Assembly: GCF_038443385.1 (NCBI RefSeq)
Contig: NZ_CP151726.1
Coordinates: forward strand, 2,604,001 to 2,668,000
Direction: 5' to 3'
Length of the DNA stretch: 64,000 bases
Source: Stieleria varia
Lineage (GTDB): Bacteria > Planctomycetota > Planctomycetia > Pirellulales > Pirellulaceae
The position numbers and the translations under genes were made by a program. How positions within the stretch are numbered: position 1 is the first letter of the stretch; every line of letters starts with the position of its first letter. Below are positions 8,298 through 23,458 of this stretch, in pieces. Below the pieces are notes generated by a model that saw only the letters and a program-made list of their open reading frames with translations, did no database searches and was not told the origin of the DNA.

Positions 8298-9905
8298 CTA
8301 TTTGATGGTCACCGTTGGAGCGCATCCGCATCCGCTGCCGCATTGACTCAGTCGTTGGGTTATCTTTTCCGATGTCGGTGTGGTTGCCAATCCGCCCAAC
8401 GCTGTGCAGCGATGTTCTCTTGGCATGCGTTCGGAGACACGTCGCGCCGCGTCGATGGTTTCATCCAGCGGGATCACTGCATCGAATCCTGCCAAAGCCA
8501 TGTTGGCGCACGAGATCGCGTTGCTGGCAGCCATCACGTTTTTCCCCAAGCAAGGCACTTCGACGCGATTGGCGACGGGATCGCAAATCAAACCGAGCAT
8601 GTTCTGCAACGCCATGGATGCGGCGCCGGTTGCCTGAGACGTTGTCCCACCGGCCATGGTGACGAGTGCCGCCGCGGCCATCGCCGCAGCCGAGCCACCT
8701 TCGGCCTGACAGCCGCCGACCTCTGCGGCAAAGCTCCACGCGGTGGCAATGAAGACACCGATCAAGCCCGCAGCCAGCATCGCTTGCGCAATCTCGCGAT
8801 CGGACAACCCCAACGACTCGCCCATCGCCAGGCAACTTGCGGGCAGCGCCGCGCACGCCCCAGCGGTCGGAGCTGCAACGATGACGCCCATCGAACTTTT
8901 TACTTCCATCAACGCGGTGGTGTACAACACCATTCGGTTTAGCACGCCGGCATCCAGTAGTCGACCGGCATCGAGCATCTGCTCAAAACCGCCGGACTGA
9001 TAACCCAGAACTCGGTCGGCGTATTCGGTTCCGCCAAGTCCCTGTTGAACACTTGCACGCAGGATCTGGATGATCTCGACCATCTTGTCGATCGCTTCGT
9101 CCTCCGACAGATCACCGCGAGCCATCTCATACCGGGCAGCCCATTGCCAAAGCGACTTGTCGTCGACGCCGGGCTGTGACATCAGTTGCGAACAGCTTTC
9201 AAAGGGAACTCGCATCGATCGCCGTGACCGGATCGGCAGCACCGGTGACATTCGATGGATCGATTCAACCGTTGCCCCGCTCATCGCCTGCCCGACGGCA
9301 CCATCATCTAGCGGTGCCTGCGACTGAATCTGCACCAGCGAATGACCAGCGGCCCGGTGGACTTGGACGCGATCGGCATGCAGTGTCTCTCCGACCGTCG
9401 CCGTGTCCTCCGCTGAAAGGTCTCCATCGATGAACACAAGCGTCTCGTCATAACCGCCATCGATACAACCATCGACGCTGACATCGAAACCGTCGATTTC
9501 AAGCACTTGGATCATCCCACCTCCGGTCGAGATCGCGATCACCTGATGCCTGCCCGAATCACCCCGCAGAGTCAACCGATAGGTGTTGGGATGCGGGTCG
9601 CCGAAATCACCGTACTCGAATTCGATTTCGGTGCCCGAATCGATCAAGTGACGTTGCGAATCGGGTAATCGGGGGTCGTTCGCTTCCCAACCCATCAAGC
9701 CGCCGAACAACCCCATGTCGGAACCCTGGCTGGTGTGCGTGGCGGGCAGGGAACCCGAGTTGTCAAACTGAATCAATACTTGGTCGATTGGACCACCCAG
9801 CAGATCGCGAGCCAGGCGACCGATCCGAAGCGCAGCGGCGCAGTGTGAACTGCTGGGGCCACGCATGACAGGACCGATCACGTCGTTAAAAATGCTAACA
9901 GGCAT
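8298..9905 (-). CDS. sdaA: L-serine dehydratase (single-chain, iron-sulfur type)
   Basis: The fused beta and alpha L-serine ammonia-lyase has 535 residues from the preferred start MPVSIFND (an upstream ATG at 9947 would add 14 unlikely residues). The N-terminal SDH-beta part has IGPVMRGPSSSHCAAA. The C-terminal SDH-alpha part has conserved cysteines (GACAALPASCLAM and ISCANMALAGFDAVIPLDE) that ligate the [4Fe-4S] cluster. It converts L-serine to pyruvate and ammonia. The C-terminus CGSGCGCAP is unusually cysteine-rich and could add a cluster or be a tail without function. No regulator is adjacent. Confidence 0.92.
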   Translation of the reverse strand: MPVSIFNDVIGPVMRGPSSSHCAAALRIGRLARDLLGGPIDQVLIQFDNSGSLPATHTSQGSDMGLFGGLMGWEANDPRLPDSQRHLIDSGTEIEFEYGDFGDPHPNTYRLTLRGDSGRHQVIAISTGGGMIQVLEIDGFDVSVDGCIDGGYDETLVFIDGDLSAEDTATVGETLHADRVQVHRAAGHSLVQIQSQAPLDDGAVGQAMSGATVESIHRMSPVLPIRSRRSMRVPFESCSQLMSQPGVDDKSLWQWAARYEMARGDLSEDEAIDKMVEIIQILRASVQQGLGGTEYADRVLGYQSGGFEQMLDAGRLLDAGVLNRMVLYTTALMEVKSSMGVIVAAPTAGACAALPASCLAMGESLGLSDREIAQAMLAAGLIGVFIATAWSFAAEVGGCQAEGGSAAAMAAAALVTMAGGTTSQATGAASMALQNMLGLICDPVANRVEVPCLGKNVMAASNAISCANMALAGFDAVIPLDETIDAARRVSERMPREHRCTALGGLATTPTSEKITQRLSQCGSGCGCAPTVTIK

Positions 9906-10153
9906 CGGAGTGGAACCTTTCAATGCAAAACAGAAAACGTGAACCAAGCGTCCAAGAACGAGCCGCCAAGCGTTGCGGCGTTTTCAATCGCCCTACCCTA
10001 CCCAGCGCCCGACCCTACCCAGGGTAGCCTACTCGACCGCGGCCTCGCCGTCCCCCATCCTCACAAAGATCGAGTATCATGCCAGCCGTTGACGCACCTG
10101 AGTGTAGCGCATTGACCGGCTAAAACGCTTTCATTTCATGGAGAATCAGTTAG

Positions 10154-11266
10154 ATGGCTAAACGTGTTGCGATGGTGGGACTGGGTTTTGGTTCGGAATT
10201 CATTCCCATATATCAAGCCCACCCGGATGCGGAGGTCGCTGCGATTTGCCGGCGAAACGAAACCGAGCTGAACAAGGCCGGAGACCAGTTCGGGATCGAT
10301 CGCCGCTACACTCAATACGAAGACGTCTTGGCGGACCCGGACATCGATTTCGTCCACATCAACAGCCCGATCCCCGATCATGCCTCGATGTCGTTGGCGG
10401 CCTTGGATGCCGGCAAACATGTGATGTGTACCGTCCCGATGGCCACCAACATCGAGGACTGCCGCAAGATCGTTGAAAAGGTCCAGCAAACCGGATTGAA
10501 ATACATGATGGCCGAAACGGTCGTCTACAGCCGCGAGTTCTTGTTCATCAAGGATCTGTACGAGAAGGGCGAACTGGGCGAAATCCAACACCTCGCGGCC
10601 TCGCACCCGCAAGACATGGACGGTTGGCCGAGCTACTGGCAAGAAATGATTCCGATGCACTACGCCACGCACGTGGTCAGCCCCTGCTTGGGCCTGACGG
10701 ACGCATTGGCCGAGTACGTCAGTTGCTTTGGCAGCGGCCGCGTGCGAGAGGACATCGCCAAGAAATCAGGATGCTCCTTTGCCGTCGAATCCTGTCACAT
10801 CAAACTGCTCAATAGCGATGTCTCGGCGCACATTTGGCGGTTCTTGTACGACGTTGCCAGGCAGTATCGCGAAAGCTTTGACGTCTACGGCACCAAGAAA
10901 AGTTTTGAATGGACGCTAATCGAAAACGAACCGCACGTCCTGCACACGGCCAAGAAGCCCGAGCACGAGATTGCTGAGAAGATCGAAGTCCCGGACTTTG
11001 CGCACCTCCTGCCCGAAGAAATCCGCCGTTTCACTTTGCCGTCGGAGATTCACGACTCCGAGCACTTGTCGTTCGTTCAAGGCGGCGGTCACGGCGGCTC
11101 GCACCCGCACCTTGTCAACGAAATGGTTCGTGCCTTGGTCGACGATCGTGACCCCCGCCCCAACGCCGTGACCAGTGCCAACTGGACGTGCGTCGGCATC
11201 TGCGCTCACGAATCGGCAACCAAAGGAGGCGAGATCGTCCGCCTGCCGGAATTCACCCTCGGCTGA
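10154..11266 (+). CDS. Gfo/Idh/MocA family oxidoreductase with altered EKP motif
   Basis: The 370-residue NAD(P)-dependent dehydrogenase-like protein has an N-terminal Rossmann fold (AMVGLGFGSEF) and a C-terminal alpha/beta domain. The canonical EKP motif, whose Lys is catalytic, reads TVP here (HVMCTVPMATN), so the usual lysine is absent. Otherwise the fold appears complete. Family members oxidise sugars, inositols or their derivatives, and planctomycetes carry dozens. A ribosome binding site (GGAGAA) sits 11 bases upstream. The gene is divergent from sdaA and followed by a MITE-like element. Confidence 0.85.
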   Translation: MAKRVAMVGLGFGSEFIPIYQAHPDAEVAAICRRNETELNKAGDQFGIDRRYTQYEDVLADPDIDFVHINSPIPDHASMSLAALDAGKHVMCTVPMATNIEDCRKIVEKVQQTGLKYMMAETVVYSREFLFIKDLYEKGELGEIQHLAASHPQDMDGWPSYWQEMIPMHYATHVVSPCLGLTDALAEYVSCFGSGRVREDIAKKSGCSFAVESCHIKLLNSDVSAHIWRFLYDVARQYRESFDVYGTKKSFEWTLIENEPHVLHTAKKPEHEIAEKIEVPDFAHLLPEEIRRFTLPSEIHDSEHLSFVQGGGHGGSHPHLVNEMVRALVDDRDPRPNAVTSANWTCVGICAHESATKGGEIVRLPEFTLG

Positions 11267-11315
11267 AAGTGAGGTTGCACGTCGGTGCGTTTGACACCAG
11301 CCAGGGATGTCACAA

Positions 11316-11544
11316 CTGGGCTGCTCAAAATTTGGGGTTGTGGCACTATGACGCTCCGCAAGTTTCTGTCACCTCTCCCGGCGCAGCTGGCGGCCTCCAG
11401 TGAGCCTCAGGCGCTAGCCGTGGGCCTGAGGCGGATTGTGGTGCCGGCCCACGGCTATCGCCTGAGGCTCACTCTGATTGCGATGCATGGAACAAAAACA
11501 TGGACTGAAAAAACAATGTCAACACCAAATTTTGAACAGCCCAG
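11316..11544. mobile_element. MITE-like element, copy 1
   Basis: This 229-base element has 25-bp terminal inverted repeats (11316-11340 and 11520-11544, core GCTCAAAATTTGG) and encloses a GTGAGCC hairpin at 11400-11472. The interior also carries ttgcgatgcatggaac and catggactgaaaaaac. The same order occurs, inverted, at 33896-34122. No transposase is encoded, so any movement would need enzymes in trans. Target-site duplication is not evident. Confidence 0.8.
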
Positions 11545-11571
11545 ACCAAGCCTGGACAACTTGGCGTGAAC

Positions 11572-12741
11572 TCAACGAGGCGACGTTTCCGTCAATACCT
11601 CGACAACCGCATCGAACACGGATTTCGGTTTCAGATTGCGATCGAACAGCAACGGATAGTTGACTCGATCCCAAGGAAAGTAATTGAGCCAGCTTTGTCC
11701 GTCATGGAGGTTCCAGAATGACACGCGAGCAATGACGTCTTGGTATTCATCAAAAAGCCGAAACAACGCGACGTACTGCTGCGTCTCTTTCTGCTCAATG
11801 TCCTTGGGGAGTCCTTCTTTGTAGGGATCGAATGTTTTCAGTTCGTCCCGGTGCGCTCCGCCATCCGCCCACCATCGCCCACGCGTCACCACATCGATGT
11901 CCAATTCGGAAACGACCACCTTGATGCCAAGCTCTCGGAGCGAGTCAAAGGTTTCGCGAAGTTGGCTCAAGGAATCATCGCCGAGTTCAAAGTGCCCTTG
12001 CATTCCGTAGGCGTCGACGGGCACCCCGCGTTCTTTCAGTTCCCCCAACAACCGGATCAGCTTTTTTCGCTTACCCGGGAAATGGCAGTTGTAGTCGTTG
12101 TAAATCAGCAAGGCATCCGGATCGTGCTTGCGAGCAGCGCGAAACGCTGTTTCGATGAAATCGATGCCCGTGGTTGTGGAGTAAACCGATTCACGGAGAT
12201 AGCCATCCTCACCGTCCGCGAGTGCTTCATTGACGACATCCCACATGGTCGCCGATTCGTGGTATCGCTGAACGACCTTGGCGACGTGATCCTCGATACG
12301 CTGCAGTAGCTTTTCTCGCGTCACCGGCTGGCCACCGGCCTCCTCTTTCATCCACTGGTCGGTGCGATCATCTTTGGCCCAGACCAAACAATGGCCGACC
12401 AACTCCAGTTGGTTTCGTTTGACGAAATCGACGAAGCGGTCGGTGGCGTCGAAGTTCCATTGGTTTTCAGCCGGATGAATCCCCTGCGGTTTCATGCAGT
12501 TTTCCGGTGTCAGAATCTGAAAATGTTTGACAATCAGATCGGCACTCGCAGAATCGGATAGCACGCGTTCGCTGACACCCACACCGATCTTGAAACGTTC
12601 ACCGACCGCATCTTTCAACGCAACAGAACCGACCGCCACTGCGCCACTCGGTGCCGGCGATTCCTGCGCCAGCGAATCATGGGCCAAGCCGACGGTGAAC
12701 AACAGTGACGCGACAAGATAGATTGGATGCATGGATCTCAT
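11572..12741 (-). CDS. Secreted endo-1,4-beta-xylanase, GH10
   Basis: The 389-residue protein has a signal peptide (about 1-25, ending SLAQ). The GH10 catalytic barrel has NCMKPQ near the start, His117 in GHCLVW, the acid/base Glu172 in WDVVNEA and the nucleophile Glu279 in VSELDID. It hydrolyses internal beta-1,4 bonds in xylan. No carbohydrate-binding module is fused. The ribosome binding site ACAGGACA lies 11 bases before the first ATG, and a second ATG three codons in is also possible. The neighbouring plus-strand giant protein ends in an esterase domain, which would fit joint attack on esterified hemicellulose, but co-regulation is inference. Confidence 0.92.
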   Translation of the reverse strand: MRSMHPIYLVASLLFTVGLAHDSLAQESPAPSGAVAVGSVALKDAVGERFKIGVGVSERVLSDSASADLIVKHFQILTPENCMKPQGIHPAENQWNFDATDRFVDFVKRNQLELVGHCLVWAKDDRTDQWMKEEAGGQPVTREKLLQRIEDHVAKVVQRYHESATMWDVVNEALADGEDGYLRESVYSTTTGIDFIETAFRAARKHDPDALLIYNDYNCHFPGKRKKLIRLLGELKERGVPVDAYGMQGHFELGDDSLSQLRETFDSLRELGIKVVVSELDIDVVTRGRWWADGGAHRDELKTFDPYKEGLPKDIEQKETQQYVALFRLFDEYQDVIARVSFWNLHDGQSWLNYFPWDRVNYPLLFDRNLKPKSVFDAVVEVLTETSPR

Positions 12742-19166
<6,425 letters not shown>

Positions 19167-19176
19167 CAGCGAGTTT

Positions 19177-19195
19177 CACGGCCGGCAGGGCCGTG
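19177..19195. repeat. Short hairpin after the giant gene
   Basis: CACGGCC-GGCAG-GGCCGTG forms a perfect 7-bp stem just after the stop codon. No T-run follows, so intrinsic termination is doubtful. It may be a small REP-like palindrome or a transcript-stabilising hairpin. Confidence 0.35.
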
Positions 19196-19435
19196 TCGTT
19201 ATCACGCTCCCCTGCCTTTCGTGGCCAGATGGATCTCCACACGATTTCACGGAGTGCCGTTTCTCCTGCTCCAGATCACGCGGCCCAAATCGCACGAAAC
19301 CCGAATCAACTGGACTTCCCGCATCGATTGACTTATCTTCAAACGCTAGGAACCCCACGCAGGTGAACGGTTCCATGCCGAAAATGATATGCCAAGAGGT
19401 CCACGCCTCTCTTTTCGATACGGGTGTCGCGTTCC

Positions 19436-20833
19436 ATGTCCGATCTGATCACCGTATCCAATGGAACTCAGTTCTATCGCATTCCAGAGAGCGACCTGGC
19501 CCAAGCGAAACGGAGCGGTTTCTACCGACCGCTAGAGATCGGGCGCACGATCATTTCCGATGGTCGTCAGATCCTGGAAATCCCACTGACGGATCTCGAA
19601 TCCGCGATTGCCGAGGGGTATCGAAACGCGTTGTCCGCAGAGATGCCGGCCGCAGAGATGCCGGCCGCAGCGATTCCCAGCCAAACCAGCCCCAGAACCG
19701 AAGAAACCACGGCCACTCAAGCCGAGGTTTCGCCGTATCGGCAGGCCGAGTTGGAACGCGAAGCCCTGCACGAACAATTGCAGTCCAGCCTTGCCGAAGC
19801 CTCTTGGTATGCAAAGCCGTTTGCGGCGGCCCGTCTGTGGTGGTTCCGATACCGCGACAACCTGCTGAAGCAGTGTCGCACAAACGGGCTGAGCATCGCG
19901 ATTCACGTCGCTCTGCTGTTGCTGCTGTCCGCCGTTTTCCTGACAGACAAAACGATTGACAATCCCAACATTATCACGGTATCGCAAACGGACGAACCGG
20001 CGATCGAAGAAGTCATCATTGAGACGGTGGAGATCGAATTCACGGAACCGGTCGAGGAAGTCGTCGAGCCGGAAAGCGAATCGATGGAGGTGATCAACGA
20101 AATCACCGAGCAGCTTGTCTCCATCGACGTTGCGGAGTCCTTTGACGGCAGCATGCTGACCGCGCCGTCCGCATCGGGTTCCGAAGGCGACGGAGAGGCG
20201 ATGGAAAAGCCGACCAAGAACAAGGTGCAATTCTTTGGCGCGAAAACAGAAGCGATCGATTTTGTGTTCGTCATCGACAACTCCAATAGCATGACGAGGG
20301 GACGGTTTGAAACGGCGCTCAATGAACTGGTCAAAGCCGTCAGCAAACTCAACCGTCGACAAAGATTCTACGTGATCTTCTACAGTGACACGGCCTACCC
20401 GCTTTTCCACCCCTACTCGCCCAAAACGCTGGTTCCCGCGACCGACCAGAACAAGAAACTGTTGGTGCGTTGGCTGCAAACGGTTCCACTGTGCCTGCGG
20501 ACCGATGGCAAGGAAGCATTGCAACTGGCGTTTGACCTTGATCCCGATGTCATGTTCGTGCTCGGCGATGGCGCGTTCACCGACGGTGCCTCTCGCTACT
20601 TTAGCGACAACCCAAACAAAAAGGTCGTCGTTCACACACTGGGTATGGAGGTCAACGCACAAGACGCCGTGAGCTTTAAGACGTTGGCCACTTCTCACCG
20701 CGGCACCTATCAAGACGTCGGCGTGCATCCCGAAGCCGCGATGTTTGCAAAACAGTTTCCGCGGCAGCGAAATAACAAACGAAACGGCTACTGGGGCTTG
20801 AAGCTGCCCGCCGTCGCCAAAAAGAAGAAGTAA
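19436..20833 (+). CDS. Membrane-anchored VWA-domain protein
   Basis: The protein has 465 residues from the ATG at 19436 (a GTG four codons earlier is also in frame). The cytoplasmic N-terminus has a repeated PL(E/T)...I motif region and a 15-base duplication at 19637-19666 encoding AEMPA twice. One transmembrane helix (IHVALLLLLSAVFL, about 155-172) and an acidic Glu/Val-rich linker follow. Next is a von Willebrand A domain starting IDFVFVIDNSNSM, with a MIDAS-like DxSxS variant (DNSNS). It is transcribed together with the next gene (22 bases apart). VWA proteins in planctomycetes often scaffold protein complexes at the envelope, but the specific role here is unknown. Confidence 0.8.
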   Translation: MSDLITVSNGTQFYRIPESDLAQAKRSGFYRPLEIGRTIISDGRQILEIPLTDLESAIAEGYRNALSAEMPAAEMPAAAIPSQTSPRTEETTATQAEVSPYRQAELEREALHEQLQSSLAEASWYAKPFAAARLWWFRYRDNLLKQCRTNGLSIAIHVALLLLLSAVFLTDKTIDNPNIITVSQTDEPAIEEVIIETVEIEFTEPVEEVVEPESESMEVINEITEQLVSIDVAESFDGSMLTAPSASGSEGDGEAMEKPTKNKVQFFGAKTEAIDFVFVIDNSNSMTRGRFETALNELVKAVSKLNRRQRFYVIFYSDTAYPLFHPYSPKTLVPATDQNKKLLVRWLQTVPLCLRTDGKEALQLAFDLDPDVMFVLGDGAFTDGASRYFSDNPNKKVVVHTLGMEVNAQDAVSFKTLATSHRGTYQDVGVHPEAAMFAKQFPRQRNNKRNGYWGLKLPAVAKKKK

Positions 20834-20855
20834 CCCGGCTTTTTAAAAGATTTGA

Positions 20856-23291
20856 ATGTCCAGTGCTGGGAAAGACGATTGGCGTTCGCGTGCAAAAACG
20901 CTGTCAGCAGGCGGGGCTTCGCCGCCACAACCAACGCCGACATTGCCGAACAACACTGAACCCGCGTCGCCACGCCAGCCCGACGCCGGAACAAGCCTAC
21001 CATCGCGGTGGCAACCTCTTGACCCCGCGACCGCATTTGAAGTCGTTGGAACGGATGAGGAAACCGAATCGAACTCTCACCCCCTGCGAAGAAAAAAGGC
21101 GAGCTGGTTTGAATGGATCGCGGGTGCGACGGTACTGCTGTTGATCGTTGTCGCGATCACGCTGCGGACCGTCAGAAACTCAAGTCCGCCAGATGCCGCT
21201 CAAGTGCAACGTACGGCGGCAGTCGGAACGCCTGATCAACCCATCAAATCGCCCATCAGTGATCCTGGTACTCTCGAAAGCGAACCCCAGCCTCAAGAGA
21301 CAGTTCCTGCTCGCTCAACAGAACAGCGTGAGATTGTTGACAATGTCTTGAGCGATGCCGGAGACGGTTCCTTTGCATTGGGGGATCCGATCAACGACAC
21401 TACTGAAGTCGCCCAACCGGAAATGACGCCACCGGCGAAATCACCGCAGGTCGAGAAACCGGCTCGTCGGTTTCCGACCGCGCCCGACCCCATGAGGATC
21501 CGGCCAGTTTCTCGCAAAGTGATCGAGCGTGAAGCGGACATGCCATTGAGGCGGCAAGTAGAACTGGACGAGCGGACCCACTCGTTCATGCTGTTCAAGC
21601 GACTCTATCCGATCGCCTTCGAAACCCATAGCAAATATCTCACAGCCAAGAAATCAGATCCAACGTCCGATGAGTCTGAAACGCTGCTGATTGAATCCAT
21701 CGGATTGTTCGAACAATGCTTGGATCGCCCCAGTGAAGAAGTGCCCACAGATCAACGACTTCAAATCGAGTACACGCTGGCAAGTCTGTATCTCGATGCC
21801 GGGCATCTGTTCGATGCCTTTGTCTATGCGTCACACGTTGTTCGTTTTGCGGAGCCTGGCCAACCGCTCACCAAGGCCGCTGGCACGCTCGCGTTCGCGG
21901 CGCTGCAGGAATCCCATCAAGCGCATTACGGCGACCCGACGCAGCCAACCGAATTGAACCAGATGTCCATTCTGTGCGATTTGATGCAGCAGCGTGACAT
22001 TGAACATCCGCAATTGGACTCGATGCGATTCGCGATCGCCCAGCAATTCGAGCGAGACGGATTTCATCTGCTGGCCGCACAAGCCTACACCCGTGTCGAT
22101 GAGAAGTCTGAACTGCATGGGAAAGCCCAATTGGCGGCGGGGCGAGAGTTCTGGGCGGAAGCGTTGCAGCGAGAGAACGATTCCATCGATGACCAAGTCG
22201 AATGGATTGTGAGTTGCGCTGCAAAGTTTCTTAAGAACGCCATTGAGACGCTTGATGGTGAAAGCCGCGCCTCGCCTACGTTGTTGGCCGGCAAAGTCGC
22301 TCTCGCACAAATTCACCTGCGTCGCGGTCGGCCTCAACTCGCGATCGAATTGATCAACGGACCATCGGGCGTCTTGAGCCAGACGGGTGGCGAAGCCAGT
22401 GTGTCGAGCGAGTTCGTCACTGCAGCACACGAACTGGTCTTCGAGGGCTATTCGCAAGCCGGTGATCTGGCTGGCGTTCAACGGACCCTCAGTGAGCTGG
22501 CTAAGCGTTATGGCCCAGACGGGAAAGCACGCATTGCGAAACTGTACAAGAATCTCGCAAAGGATTTCTTGAGTCGGCTAAGTGATTCAGAAGAGATCTC
22601 GTCCGAGCAGGTTGCTCAACTGGATTCGATGATGAAGCCGATTCTGGACGAAAAACTGAATCCGACGTTGGACATCATGCTTTGGGCAGCGGGCATCTGG
22701 TCCGATCTCGCCACTCGCGCCACCGACTCCTCCGTTCGATCGCAATGTGTTGATCGAGCCGACACGCTCTTGTCCAAAGCGGCCGCGTCGCCAGAACTAA
22801 AGCCGGCAGAAAAGATGGGATTGACGCTTCAGCGCATCGATCTGTCACAGCGTGCGGGTGATCTGTCGCAGGCATTGGATTTGGTGACGAAGATCCTGCA
22901 ACAAACCCCCAACGCAATCGACTTGCAGATCAAATCCGCGCAGTTGTTGAGCGAGATGGCCAAGTCATCCGGCGACGTCAACGACTTTCACATCGCGGTC
23001 GAAGGACTCCCCGAGGATGCCGTGTGGGGTTGGGCCAAGCTCAATGGCACGATCAACCGAATGCATCTCGAAAGCGATGACGGCACACGCTACTTTGAAC
23101 GCCTGATGGAGTCCGGTTTTGAGTTGAATCAAGCCAGGATCGACCAAGCCCGGGCAACGTCCTCGGAGGAAGATCGTCAACGCCTGCTCGACACCACAAG
23201 ATCTCATCTTCGACGCATGATCACAACGCTCGCCACGTCGTCTCCATCATGGACAAAAAAACTAAAAGCACTCGAAGCGTCGTTGCGCTAA
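20856..23291 (+). CDS. Large single-pass membrane protein with helical (TPR-like) periplasmic part
   Basis: The 811-residue protein has a Pro/Ser-rich N-terminus, one transmembrane helix at 84-103 and a disordered stretch. About 550 mainly helical residues follow with TPR-like spacing (TLASLYLDAGHLFDAFVYAS, LAQIHLRRGRPQLAIELI, LTLQRIDLSQRAGDLSQAL). No enzymatic motif is visible. The gene follows the VWA gene directly, and the pair probably forms one envelope complex. Homologues would be expected only among planctomycetes. Function unknown. Confidence 0.75.
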   Translation: MSSAGKDDWRSRAKTLSAGGASPPQPTPTLPNNTEPASPRQPDAGTSLPSRWQPLDPATAFEVVGTDEETESNSHPLRRKKASWFEWIAGATVLLLIVVAITLRTVRNSSPPDAAQVQRTAAVGTPDQPIKSPISDPGTLESEPQPQETVPARSTEQREIVDNVLSDAGDGSFALGDPINDTTEVAQPEMTPPAKSPQVEKPARRFPTAPDPMRIRPVSRKVIEREADMPLRRQVELDERTHSFMLFKRLYPIAFETHSKYLTAKKSDPTSDESETLLIESIGLFEQCLDRPSEEVPTDQRLQIEYTLASLYLDAGHLFDAFVYASHVVRFAEPGQPLTKAAGTLAFAALQESHQAHYGDPTQPTELNQMSILCDLMQQRDIEHPQLDSMRFAIAQQFERDGFHLLAAQAYTRVDEKSELHGKAQLAAGREFWAEALQRENDSIDDQVEWIVSCAAKFLKNAIETLDGESRASPTLLAGKVALAQIHLRRGRPQLAIELINGPSGVLSQTGGEASVSSEFVTAAHELVFEGYSQAGDLAGVQRTLSELAKRYGPDGKARIAKLYKNLAKDFLSRLSDSEEISSEQVAQLDSMMKPILDEKLNPTLDIMLWAAGIWSDLATRATDSSVRSQCVDRADTLLSKAAASPELKPAEKMGLTLQRIDLSQRAGDLSQALDLVTKILQQTPNAIDLQIKSAQLLSEMAKSSGDVNDFHIAVEGLPEDAVWGWAKLNGTINRMHLESDDGTRYFERLMESGFELNQARIDQARATSSEEDRQRLLDTTRSHLRRMITTLATSSPSWTKKLKALEASLR

Positions 23292-23324
23292 AACCCAACT
23301 CCCCACGTTTTTCAGATTCCCCTC

Positions 23325-23349
23325 GTAATGGGATTCGCCAGAATTCCCC
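23325..23349. repeat. Left inverted repeat of the TIR-CHAT cassette
   Basis: A 25-base copy of the dispersed motif starts gtaatgggattcgcc, 110 bases before the TIR-CHAT start codon. It is perfectly complementary to 28195-28219. Confidence 0.8.
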
Positions 23350-23458
23350 GATACCTGAGCAGCACCGCACAAGTCCATCCGATTCCTTGTCATTTTAATG
23401 GACATGTCCTCGCCAGCAGCTTGCTGCACCTGCGGACTGGTTCCTGTACACTCGGAGC

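Noticed and set aside
19177-19195. Intrinsic terminator after the esterase-fusion gene
   Set aside because: The hairpin is perfect but short and lacks a following T-run, so it is listed only as a repeat of unknown use.
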